A stretch of DNA of 64,000 nucleotides from Flectonema sp. DT1601 (lineage: Eukaryota > Euglenozoa > Diplonemea > Diplonemida > Diplonemidae), in assembly GCA_964019425.1 (NCBI GenBank), contig OZ025809.1:913588-977587 (forward strand). Direction: 5' to 3'. Under the pieces are notes generated by a model. It ran no database searches. It was not told where the DNA came from and saw only the letters and a list, made by a program, of their open reading frames with translations. Made by a program: the position numbers and the translations under genes. The stretch's first letter is position 1. Each line of letters starts with the position of its first letter. Positions 48,301 to 58,560 of the stretch are shown piece after piece.

Positions 48301-49960
48301 GTCTTCAGTTGAGAACTTTGAAGATGATGACGATAGACTTGTCATCAGTAAAGATGCTGACGAACCAATGGGAATATTATGGGACGACCACACTCTTCTT
48401 GTTGATGTTGCTCATGGAAGTGCTGCATCAAGATACAATGCTGACAGATATCGTGATAGAAGAGTTGCACAGGTCAATGGCGTACCTGTATCACGACTCG
48501 CTGAAATCAAGGCACAGGTCACTGGTAAAACTATTGTTGTTCTTGACTTTGAACCTCTTTCTGTTCCAATTACTGTTGTTGTTGATCAATCTCCTGAATC
48601 ATTGGATGAATCTTTTATTGACTCATTCGCAGCAAAGATATCCGACGCTCTCGATCTCCAGAACTTCACATCAGTCGACATTGATCTCCAATCAGTGACT
48701 GGAAGTCTTGATAAGAAGAATCAATCTCACGTTTCAATGAATTTGATTGGACTCACATCTGCTCAAATCTCTGAAGTTGTCCGTCTGTGTAAGACTCCAG
48801 GAAGTGTCATGTGTGCTGGACCAACAAGTATCGTAAATGCTTACGTTGAGGAACAAGATAATTCAAACGCAGTAAGAAATGGAACTAAAACTCAACCACC
48901 AAGAAGAGGCTCGATTAATCCTGTTTGGGTATACTGTCAGTGGGTTGCAGGCGCAGCTGAAGCTGCAGGTTGCTACATCCAGGCTGTTGGCACAGAAATC
49001 GCCGGACAACCAGTTTGGAGAAACAGAAACCTTCCAGATGAGCATTGGATTTATTCAGCTGACGGATATTGGATTATTGTAGATGATGCGGTATGTATTA
49101 TCTTAAAAAAGGGGATTAATTTTATATATTTTTTATTTTATTTCAACACACTAAACAAAACCAAACAGGGAATGTCTGATAACGCTACTGAAACAGAATG
49201 GATAATGAAATCAGCTCATCCTCACAATGGATCACTTCCATCTACGATTAAAAGTTGGATAACAAAATCTGGATCTACTGAAGCGGAGAAACACATCATC
49301 GTTGCAATGAACGAAGTCAGAGCACAAGAATTTGTTGTAGGACAGCGAGTAGTGTTTCCTGACTCTGTCCAACTTGGTGAACAGGGAGTTGTCATTACTG
49401 CGAAATCTGAGGGAATAATTATGGGCAACGACGAAGAAGGTCTCGTTAAAGTATTCCTCCTAAACGAGGCAGGTGATTATGTAATTGTTTCTACTGATGT
49501 GTTAGACAGTCCTGATGGTCCAAAGTGTCTCGTTCTTCACAAGTCTGCATCTGATGATTTAAAAACCTGGATGGCTGCCACTATTGTTAAAGCCAGAGGT
49601 GATTTGATTAAGGTGACATTTGACTGCACTTATTGTGATGCCATGTGGATTGATATTGTTAACCAAAGTGATATCATTAAAATGAAACAGGAACGTGAAT
49701 TCTCTGTAGACGCTGTCGTCTTACTCGACTCTGCGTACACTCCAAGCAGCATTGACTCGATTCAACATGGAGAGTCTGGAACTATAATCGCAGTAAACCC
49801 TGGGCAGGCAATGCCTTATCTTGTACAGGGCATGAGAGATGCTTGTTGGTACCCAGGCGATGTTTTGGTTCTTGAAAACGAAACCAGTTCAACCACTGAC
49901 GTTGCATACCCTTACGGATTTAACGGAGGGTCTTCAGCAGATATGGAGTCTGATTTTTAA
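42369..49960 (+). CDS. Giant PAN/apple-lectin receptor with intracellular PDZ-like and Tudor-like modules (paralogue 2)
   Basis: Four exons (42369-46961, 47035-47276, 47362-49090, 49169-49960) give 2451 residues. Exon phases are identical to paralogue 1. A signal peptide (IPQVLLLLALQTAGA) is followed by eight apple-type domains (one fewer than paralogue 1), then the same series of domains: two further apple-like units, EGF, a C-type-lectin-like domain (NWQWED, YWAGARC, FPVCQ), EGF (CTCACDVGFTGTDC), a membrane helix (about 1878-1901, FIAIAASVAACLLAIIGFLL), a PDZ-like domain (about 1940-2010, EPMGILWDDHT), an alpha/beta unit (FTSVDIDLQSVTG), a GYWIIV unit and Tudor-like barrels (about 2239-2440, WMAATIVKARGDLIKVTFDC). 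Intron 3 (49091-49168) is 78 nt and free of in-frame stops, so it could be retained without breaking the frame. The gene lies 5.1 kb after paralogue 1 in the same orientation and is a tandem duplicate. Recognition of glycans or proteins is the likely role; no ligand can be named. Confidence 0.75.
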
Positions 49961-52733
49961 AATCAGATGCTTTTGCTTTTCTAAATATAAAAAAAAAACC
50001 CCTGCAATCAGCTTTCCTTTTTCTTGATTGCCTTACAAACCTAATAACAAGAAAAAAAAAAAAAAAAAAAAAAAATACCGACTGTCAGTCTCTCCCATTC
50101 GAAACTGTGAAATTGATAATTATTAAAAGCAACTTTTCTCGGCGTCAGAATGAAAAGAAAAATAACAGATTCTCTCGATTTTGTTCTTTTTTTTCTCCCT
50201 TCTGTTTTGCTTTTTGTTGAGGATGATTTACTGACTGAAGGTATACCAGAAGCAAATGAGAACAGGAGGAAAAAAAAAAAAAAAAAAAAAAAACTGTACA
50301 AGAGTCGTCTTAGTCTCTCTGAGGATTTCGCACGGCCTGGACAGAATCTTTTCCTTTCTTTTTTTTTTTTTTTTCTTGGATAATTCTTGTTCAACGTCAC
50401 AAACAAACTGATATTACATCTTAGCAAACAAAAAAAAAAAAAAAAATCCCATCACCACCTATCTCCCCTTCCCTACTTAAGAAAACAACGAATATAAATT
50501 AACTGTTATGTTTACTCTTTTTTTAACCCTATTTTTTTCTTTCTCCCTTCTCTCTCCCAACCGCAATTAGTCAAGTTGCGTTAGTTTGCAACGATTGGCT
50601 TTAGTTTTCAGTAGTCACAAGTTTTTTTTTTTTTTTTCCTTCTCTGCCTTCTGACTTCTCAGGCACTACAAACTATAAAGCATTAAGTAGTCCTAGCTAA
50701 AACTACAAAAAAAAAAAAAAAAGATGGTAGTCGCATATGTCACTGCTCGACCAACTGAAAAAATTAGCTTTTAAAAAAAAGCCCGCTTTTAACCCCTTGA
50801 AATGATTCATATTCACGCTCTGTAAAATAGATGAGTCTCTTCAGAAGAAGAAGAAATATCGTCTATTGATCTACTGCATGATTGATTGCTGCTGAGGAGA
50901 TTCTTTTTGTTTTAGACGAGAGCAGCTATCACTATTACCCTTTTTAAAAAAAAAAAAAAAAAAATCAGCACGATTGGGATGATTTGTTACCTCCCCTTTA
51001 GGCCTATACCTGCCTTCCTGGCCATCCACGACAGATTTTTAGTGTCACTTTATTTGAATTGCATATTTTTGAGAGAAGGTTTTTATTCGAAAACCTCTCG
51101 TTTCTTTGCTTAGATAATGAATTATTTCCAGTGACACCAACCTTTTGTTTCCTTTTCTTTGTTCAAGCACACTCGTTTGTTGATGCGTGCTATGAAATAA
51201 TTAGGGATATGTAGTTATTTTTCACCGACCGTCAGAAGAAAGAAATGGAAAAAGCAATTATTATTTATGATTATTGCTTTTCTTTTCTCATCTGGAAAAA
51301 AAAAAAACAACCCTTCCCCCCTTTACAAAGCGGACAACCATTCGCAACGCTCTTTTTCCCCAGGCATAGTTGACGTGACGTATCAGACTTTTGATAATTA
51401 ATAACACCACGCTGTCTATATTTATTTTAGAAGGGAGCCTTCACTAATAGTGCGCTACGAAACAAGGAACAATAATAAAAAAAAAATAATCATTTTTTTT
51501 TTTTTTTTTTTTTTTTTTTCTTCGAACACTCCAGGCTTGCTAACTGGGGTGATTCTGTCTTAATACAACAGGTCTGAAATTTACCAAATAATTACTTGAA
51601 AAGGCTAAGTTAAGCATCTCCATAGTTCCATACAAAACTGCGGGACAGTAACTTCTTTATTGGATTACCGTCTGATAAACTGTATTTAGGCTACCGTTTA
51701 TCTTTTTGTGGTGGAAGTAATCAACTGATGTTTGATTCGACGAATTTGATATTTTTGTTGAACAAAAGGGGAAAAAAATTATCTTGCCACAGTTAACAAA
51801 TAACTATAACAAGTGTGTGGAAGAATATAGTATAAAAAAAAAATGAAATAAGAAAAAGGAAAGAGGGTATTTTTTTTTTAATGGGTTCACCCCCTCTATT
51901 TAGAGGTAAGTGGAAGTGACAGTTATCTATGTGCAATCTGACTAAGATTTATTGATGACAACAACAACAACAAAAAAAAAAAAAAAAAAAAAGCTCAACG
52001 GTCAAGTTCGTCTGGAGACCTTTTTATTGTTCGATTTTGACTTGTGAGGGAGAGAAGAGAGAGAGAAAGAAAAACAAAGGGAAAAAAAACAACAGCAGAA
52101 CAAAACAAAAAAACAAAAACAAAAAAATCAAAACTGAATAATACTATAGAACTACCCCACGAAAAATGTTTCCCTTATTTTTTTGATCTTTTTTCTTTCC
52201 CACTTTTTTTTAAAAAAAATTATTTTTTTTTTCTCTTTTGTATTGTTCATTCATACAGAATACAGCGCCGAGAGAAGTCTATGGCAGGCCTACTCTGTAT
52301 TTCACCGTTTTGGATGAAAAAAAAGACAACGGTAGAGACTACTAGTGGAAGTGCTGTGGGTTCGTTTTCTTTCCCCGCTTTTTCCCCTTATCCAAATCTA
52401 CCCTACCCAACTCCTACTTCGTGTTACAGTAGTTCCTTCTGATCCCTGGGATGACGTGTCCCAATGGTTTGATCGTCGCCCTTCCTGATGCCCGGAACAG
52501 TCAACGAAAAAAAAAAAAAAATAAAAAAAAGTTTGTGAAACCACATTTGCGATCGACGGTAAGCTATTGCTGCTTAAGCACAACAAGTTGTCGTTGAAAA
52601 GTTAATTTTGTTTTTTTTTTGTTAGCAATGTAAAAACCATTTCTTTTCTTTCAACAGCTTCTCAAGGAGACATTCAAAACTGATTATTTTAAAAACCCAA
52701 ATTTTAGTATTAATATTTTTATCAAACAGCTGA
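49961..52733 (+). other. Intergenic region, no convincing gene
   Basis: About 2.8 kb with many homopolymers (A near 50050 and 50270, T at 51493-51519, A at about 51970-51992). A T/C tract with CAACAG ends at 52657, and another CAG at 52729 lies 4 nt before the ATG of the F-box gene; one or both may be leader splice acceptors. Open frames on either strand are low-complexity. Confidence 0.45.
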
Positions 52734-54125
52734 ATGGCCAGACTTGATATGATAAGTCGCAGACGTGCAGGACTAATCCCTGAGGATGTCCTGGCTGTGT
52801 GCGGTAAATACTTACAAATGCACGACGTAAAGAGAGCCAGTCTCGTATGTAGATCCTGGGCAAGAGTGTTTCTGTCAGATGTAATATGGAAAGATATTGC
52901 AAAGAGGGTATTTATTCAGCTACCAATGCTTAGACTCACTCCTTGTCGTAGGGATATGCCAGCGAATGATTCTTCAGTTCGATCATCTTTAATTATTCAT
53001 AAACAAGAATTACTTTCACATAAATTAGATCTCCTAACTCAAAAAGAAGTTCAACATCACCATCCTTATATCCTTCATGGTCTTCTTGCCTTAGCGTGGA
53101 TCACAGCTATTACATTTCTTATTATGCTGCTTATGATTACTGAAGGTCGAACTGGTCTTACATTCAACGATGCTTTTCAAATGCTACAAACATCTTATGC
53201 TGTGATGTTTACTAGTTTGTTATTTAATGTTATCGCCTCAACTCATTGGGAACCTCAACCTTTGGTTATTCGAATTCAGCGTCACTCACATTTAATAAGT
53301 ATGTTTTATTATTCTATTATTGTAAGTTGCATTATATCAATTCATCAGATTAAAAAAAACAAAACAAAACAAACAACAGCTCTATCTGGTGTATCTCTAT
53401 TCGTTGTAATTGTTTTCTTCTTCATCACAAAACTATTTCAGTACAACGTGACAAGTTCTCCAGAAGATCGATACCCATGGGTAGTTTGCTTCACACCTAT
53501 TCTACTGATGTTAGGATTCTGGCAGATGGTTGCGGTATGAATTTGACTTTTATTAACCCAATCATTACGTGAAAGCAAAAATAAATAAAAATAAAAAAAC
53601 AGCTTCTGGCAGCTTTCCCAACTACAATTATGTGGTTAAAGAGTCCGTGGGTTCCGACACCCATTCAGTTACATGTGATGATAACGACTGTGTTCCCAAC
53701 TGGATTGGGGTTGGCAATTTGTTCACTTGCGCAATATGTTGAGGTATGTTATTAGTTTTTATGAGTTGTTGCTTTCTGTTGTGAGAGTAAAAACAAAACA
53801 AAAACAGACGCTACAGAAGACATACCTCTTGGCGGCAAGCGCACCTTTCATGTTTGGGACTATGAGTGTGACGGCAACATTCATACTTGACTACTTCAGA
53901 AACGGTCATAGATTCACAGATGCAATGGCTGGCTTCAGCATGGCTTGTCTGTCAGCCTTCCCAGTTGGGTTCATGCTTTTTGAGCCAAGAGGTCTGCTGT
54001 TGTTACCTTTGTTATTATTTAGTTCTTCCTTTGCTGTTTCATATGTGAATCAGTGGGTAAAAAAAGGTGAACGTGATCGTACTTTACGCGCTTATGCTCC
54101 AAAACTAGAACGCCGCAGTTTATAA
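52734..54125 (+). CDS. F-box protein with TMEM185-like multi-pass membrane domain
   Basis: Three exons (52734-53534, 53603-53743, 53808-54125) join in frame to 419 residues. Residues about 14-57 form an F-box (LIPEDVLAVCGKYLQMHDVK, then ASLVCRSWARVFLSDVIWKDI), the motif that binds SKP1 in SCF ubiquitin ligases. From about residue 113 there are eight or nine hydrophobic helices, including ILHGLLALAWITAITFLIML, SLFVVIVFFFITKLF and AMAGFSMACLSAFPVGFMLF. This order, F-box then TMEM185/FAM11 (fragile-X-F-associated) membrane region, is known in some plant and protist proteins. It suggests a membrane-anchored ubiquitin-ligase adaptor. The C-terminus is basic and cytosolic-looking (KKGERDRTLRAYAPKLERRS). 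The membrane family is assigned from memory of its pattern; the F-box is clearer. Introns are 68 and 64 nt with GTATGN donors and ACAG acceptors. Confidence 0.72.
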
Positions 54126-55119
54126 ATAATAATTCACTCTAGAACACGTCACAGTTTCTATTTTAAAAAAAACACGTTTATAGTCCCTAACTGTTATTTA
54201 GTTAAAACAAATATCAAATTACTTTGTGTTATATAAGAAAAAAAAAAAAAAATTAAGGGAAGTATTAGTCAAATCGTTGTATTGTTGGCACAACTAATTA
54301 AATATTATCTTCGATACGTATGGGTTTTGGCTGTAGGCCACTAGCATCCCCCTTAAGATCTTAATTAATCTATTTTAAATGTTCTAAGCGTTGTACTCCT
54401 TCTGTCTCAATTGGATAAAATCCACTTTTAAGTTATTTATATCTCTTTTTTGTTTCGGTTATTTTGGATCAAGTCCATTATTCGGTTTGGTTTTTCTTTT
54501 TTTTTTTTTTTTGCTTGTCAATTCCTGTGATTAGGTGGTAAAAGGTCCTCACCCTCCCCATAACCGTTATTGATGGTTTTTTGTTTCCTTCTTTGTTGTG
54601 CCTACAGCGAGTGAACGCAGAAAATCAACTTTTAAAAACATTTTGAAAGAACAAAAGGAGGAAAAAAAAAAAAAAGACATTTCACATTTAAGTGCAGCTT
54701 TTGGGTTATGGAATGCAACACCAACACCACAACTCTTATCGTCGATTTACTTATCCAATGATGGGGGGAACGGCAGCTGTACGTTTAAAAAAAAAAAAAA
54801 AAAGAAAACGTAAATTTTAAAAAACCTTTAAAATTCTCAGACTCTCGTTGGGGAGAACATTCAAAAACACTCGCTACCTCATTCATATGCAGCAGTATCT
54901 CTTGGTACTTGTTTGTATTGTTGTGTGGTATTGACTGACTCAGATGTGACTCCACGTGTTACTAGTTTTTGAGTTTCTTTTTTTTTATTAACCTCTTTCA
55001 AGAGAATGAAAAACTGTTGACAATTTCTGTAGTTTATTTAAGTTAATATTTAACAAGATAAGAGAAATAGTTACTTTTGATTTCATCACTCAGGTATCAG
55101 TTAAACTAACGGAGGAACC
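54126..55119 (+). other. Intergenic region with unexplained acceptor
   Basis: Nearly 1 kb. A strong T/C tract ending GTGCCTACAG at 54607 is followed by an open stretch to 54813 without ATG; it may be an untranslated exon. Another acceptor (TTTCATCACTCAG) ends at 55093, 26 nt before the ATG of eIF2B delta. Confidence 0.4.
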
Positions 55120-56700
55120 ATGAGCGATACGGTTCCAGCAGCGCAGCCGCCTGCAGCAACAGGGGAAAAGAGCAAAGCTGAATTAAGAAGAGAACGGGCT
55201 GCTATTCAAGAGGAACAGAGAAGACAAAAGGGACTCAAAAAGGAGCAAGAGCATAAAGCAAAGGTCTGTATATTTTTTAATCATTTTTTTATAAAAAAAA
55301 ATTGAGAACTTTCTCACTCTCATGTTGATTTTGTTCACTTTTTTTTTTGTTTTTTTTGAAAACTCCTTGAAAAACAACAACGAAAAAAAAAAAAAAAAAA
55401 AAAACCAGGTTACCGGAGTTGCCGTTGAGAAAGAAAATACCAAGAAAGAAGCAACAGCAAAAAAAGATCACAAACCAAAGCCAAAGGCAAAGCAGACTAC
55501 TTCTACGGAAGTGAAAAAAGCGTCACCCAGGAAGAAGAAGAGTGATATCTCTTTACTTCATCCGAGTATTTTAGAACTAGGAGAAAGATATCGTAATTAC
55601 AGCATCATAGGTGGCAATGCAAGATGCATCGCTCTAATGCAGTGCATCAGTCAGATGGTTAATGATTACACCTCTACTTCTGACAAGGTATTGTTTTTGT
55701 TTATACCCAAAAAAAAAAAAAAAAAAAAAAAAACTTTTTTCTTGTGCAGAGATATTTTTTGATGTTTTTTTGAAAACAAAAAAAAAAACCAAACAGAACA
55801 CACTATTCAAAGACGACTTTCAACAAAAATTAAAAAAACCGATTCACTACTTATCCAACTGCAGGAAGTTTTGTGCTTCAATGACTCAAGGGTATAATGA
55901 TATTATGAAATTCTTAAAGGAGAAGTCAGATGTCACGTCTACTGAGGTATGTGTTTTGACATTTGTAATTTGTATCTTCTGGGCAGACAGAACAATATCA
56001 AAAACAATCTCAAAAACAGGAATCTAAAGAAAAATTAAAGCAATTCATAGATATGTACTGTAAGAATATTCTAGAAACTACTAAAGCTATTGCTGAAAGA
56101 TGTGTAGGAGTAGGTGTAAGTAAGAAAACTAATTATCAACTACGTGAAGGTGATATCATACTAACTTATGGAAGATCACATGTTGTTGAGTGGATATTCA
56201 GACTGGCTCACAGTTCGGGTATCAAGTTTGAAGTCATCATCGTCGACTCTCGTCCACTTCTCGAGGGACAAAATTTCAGTGTGAAACTATCAAAGTTGGG
56301 TATCAAAACAACTTATTGTTTATTAAATTCCATATCAACTCTTCTTCCAAAATGCAACAAAGTATTTATCGGAGCCAGTGCTATGCTCTCTAACGGATCT
56401 CTTGTAAATCGTGCAGGAACTGCTAGTGTTTGTACCATGGCAAAGCATTTCGGTCGACCTGTTCTATGCTTTTGTGAAAAGTATAAATTTACTGATAAAG
56501 TTTGGTTGGGTTCCCTCACCAACAACGAAGAAGCTGACAGCGATTCGCTGCTAACTCAAATGAACGACACACAGTCACCTCTATGCGCACATCAGGACTC
56601 AGAAAATCTCTCAGTTGTTAATTATATGTACGACGTGACTCCAGCTGATGCTATTGACATCGTCATAACTGAGGTGAGCCCAATATCTGTACCCAAATAA
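55120..56700 (+). CDS. Translation initiation factor eIF2B, delta subunit
   Basis: Four exons (55120-55263, 55409-55687, 55797-55946, 56020-56700) give 417 residues. The N-terminus is short, Lys/Glu-rich and disordered (RRERAAIQEEQRRQKGLKKE). The regulatory domain begins at HPSILELGERYRNYSIIGGN, and the Rossmann-like catalytic-core domain contains GDIILTYGRSHVVEWIF, FEVIIVDSRPLLEGQ, VFIGASAMLSNGSLVNRAGT and YDVTPADAIDIVITEVSPI. These match the delta subunit of the eIF2-specific guanine nucleotide exchange factor, which forms the regulatory subcomplex with alpha and beta and senses phosphorylated eIF2. Human delta has 523 residues; the deficit is in the N-terminal tail. A GTGAGC at 56674 looks like a donor, but reading on gives an ending close to the family's normal C-terminus, so the last exon is taken to the TAA at 56698-56700. 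Intron 1 (145 nt) is the longest in the window. Confidence 0.92.
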
Positions 56701-57601
56701 CTATCGATGAGGTAACACATAACTAATCTCAAATGTCATTATCTTTGTGATGACTCCCTTCTAGAACTGTTAACCACATCTCTTGTTGGATATCCAACTT
56801 AATGTAAATGAGAAATCCTTTTGTGCTAACTTCTTGTAATGTTCAAACAACGAAGGGGAAAAAAAAAAATTAAAAAAAAAAAAAAAAAAAATCAAGTTTG
56901 AAAAAAAAATAAAAAAGAACAAAAAAAAAATAATTGGAAGAAGAGAAAGAACAGTTGTTGATCCGCAAGGCGCTCCCTCTCATGATCAATTACGGTGACA
57001 TACTTACTGTTAAGACATTGCTCATTATGGAAATCCTAAGCGGCTATCTAGTTCTTTATTAGCAAAGAAAGAAAAGAAGAAGGGGTGGGAAAAAAAAAAT
57101 TTGCACAAAGATATTTAAAAAAAAAGAATTACACTGAGCTCGGCGCTGCAACCAGTGCAGCTGTTGCCGGCAGGCGTACTTTTTCTTTTTTTTTGTTGTT
57201 AAATACTTTACTAGAAAACCTTCTCATATCGTCTCATCTTGATTAGTGCACCTGATCTCAGTACTGTTGATGATCACACTGGGTGAGTATAGCACAAAAA
57301 AAAAAGTAAAAAATCATTGAGAATTCTTCCTTTTTTATTAAAAAAAATTATAAGGTTGCGCACTTGACCCACGTAAGCGCCCACGAACTCTGCGCTTCTT
57401 ATGTTTGCATAAGCGGCGGGTTCATATTTAGCTACTCGTAGCGTTAGCATCGTTCAAATAGTTTGGTAGGTGGGGTTTAGAAATATTATTATTTACAACA
57501 GGAGTGATATTGAAGTATTGAATAAAGCCGATTGTGGCTGTAGAAGTTAATTATTTCATCCCTCTATCACAGCATCCTTCACACAAACCCTCTTAACAAC
57601 A
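56701..57601 (+). other. Intergenic region with small hairpins
   Basis: About 0.9 kb. Adjacent hairpins occur at 57375-57397 (AAGCGC/GCGCTT) and 57398-57413 (CTTATG-TTTG-CATAAG). A donor-like GTGAGTAT near 57281 and an acceptor TTTACAACAG near 57502 could frame a leader intron of the next gene. A pyrimidine-rich acceptor (TTTCATCCCTCTATCACAG) ends at 57572, 29 nt before the small gene's ATG. Confidence 0.4.
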
Positions 57602-57775
57602 ATGCTTCGTGTTCCAGTTCAGACATTCCGTGCTGTGTCAACCAACCCGTTTGCGATGGACTGTATTCTTGAGTGTGGACATTACAACAAAACAATTGAA
57701 GCTGAATTTGTGAAGGATCAACCTGACGAAGACATGTTAAGTATCGAAGTTGCAGTTCCAGCTACTGACATGTGA
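57602..57775 (+). CDS. Small unrecognised protein (57 residues)
   Basis: The frame runs from ATG to TGA and encodes 57 residues. It begins MLRVPVQTFRAVSTNPFAMD, with two Arg and no acid in the first 19 residues, which would suit a mitochondrial targeting start. The rest is acidic (KDQPDEDMLSIEVAVPATDM) with two Cys in ILECGHY. I do not recognise it. Reasons to believe it: codon use is even and not homopolymer-driven, a good acceptor lies 29 nt upstream, a poly-T tract and AATAAA (57955-57960) lie downstream, and it sits alone in a stretch otherwise without coding signal. It could also be the terminal exon of a gene whose earlier exons are too short to see. Confidence 0.5.
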   Translation: MLRVPVQTFRAVSTNPFAMDCILECGHYNKTIEAEFVKDQPDEDMLSIEVAVPATDM

Positions 57776-57886
57776 AATTGAGTGAAGAGTCTTCTCTTCA
57801 CTTTCGTTTAAAACTTTTTTTTTTTTTTTTTTTTAAATCACATCCCCACCACCATTACATCATTCACCCTTTCGTATTACGTTGCT

Positions 57887-57942
57887 TCTCAAAGGCTCTC
57901 AAAAAACGTAAAGTTCTGCTGCGGCTGTGACAGCCTTTGAGA
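57887..57942 (+). other. Stem-loop in the 3' region of the small gene
   Basis: A perfect 11-bp inverted repeat: TCTCAAAGGCT (57887-57897) and AGCCTTTGAGA (57932-57942), with a 34-nt loop. It lies between the stop codon and the AATAAA, so it would be in the 3'UTR. It could act in mRNA stability or be part of a separate RNA. Confidence 0.45.
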
Positions 57943-58452
57943 CCAATGAAATGAAATAAACAATTTTTTAGTCGCTTTTTTTTTTTACACCGCGACTCTT
58001 AAGTAAGTATGTTCGTTGAACATAATTAGAAATTAACCTTTGTATGGTATCTACTTTAAGACCACGTTATCTAAATCAACCACTTGATTTTTTTGTGATA
58101 AAAGTGTATGGTACAACTGAAAAATGTTTCCAACGGTCGAGGAGTCTCATAAAAAAAAGAAACCAAACGATTGATAGACTCAAAAAATGGATTGTCGATT
58201 TTAATTTCAAAAAAAATTAAAAAAAGGGCACAAATATTCCAAAAGATAATTTTAAGGGGAAAAATAAAGTGTGCAGGCAGGTGCCTTACCTGGTCATCTG
58301 CTCCAACGAAAATTATAAAATAATAGTACTCATCTGATCAACATAAAAAGAGTTATAAAAAAAGATCGAATAAAACACAAAATAAATTACGTAGCCCGCT
58401 CATTGGCGGAGCTTTTTAAGAGAAGAGAGGAAATGAGAAATTTATATTGGCT

Positions 58453-58560
58453 GCGGTCTTGAAGATCCGCTACCTTGTAACACATCAGTTACAAGTTGCT
58501 ACAGTTAGGTAGCAGGTGGAGGTTGAGGTAGCACAGTTTACACTCGGGAGGGGGTGCTAC
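58453..58560 (+). ncRNA. Candidate structured RNA (hairpin cluster)
   Basis: Consecutive stems are seen: an imperfect GCGG/CCGC stem at 58453-58470, a perfect 8-bp stem CTTGTAAC/GTTACAAG at 58474-58495 with a 6-nt loop, and a 7-bp stem GTAGCAC/GTGCTAC at 58528-58560. An ACA follows 58558. The stretch is less A/T-tract-like than its surroundings. No known family fits; an H/ACA-type RNA is only a remote thought. Confidence 0.2.

Noticed and set aside
56674-56769. Possible last intron of eIF2B delta (GTGAGC to TTCTAG)
   Set aside because: Reading through gives ITEVSPISVPK and a stop, close to the normal delta C-terminus; no better terminal exon was seen.
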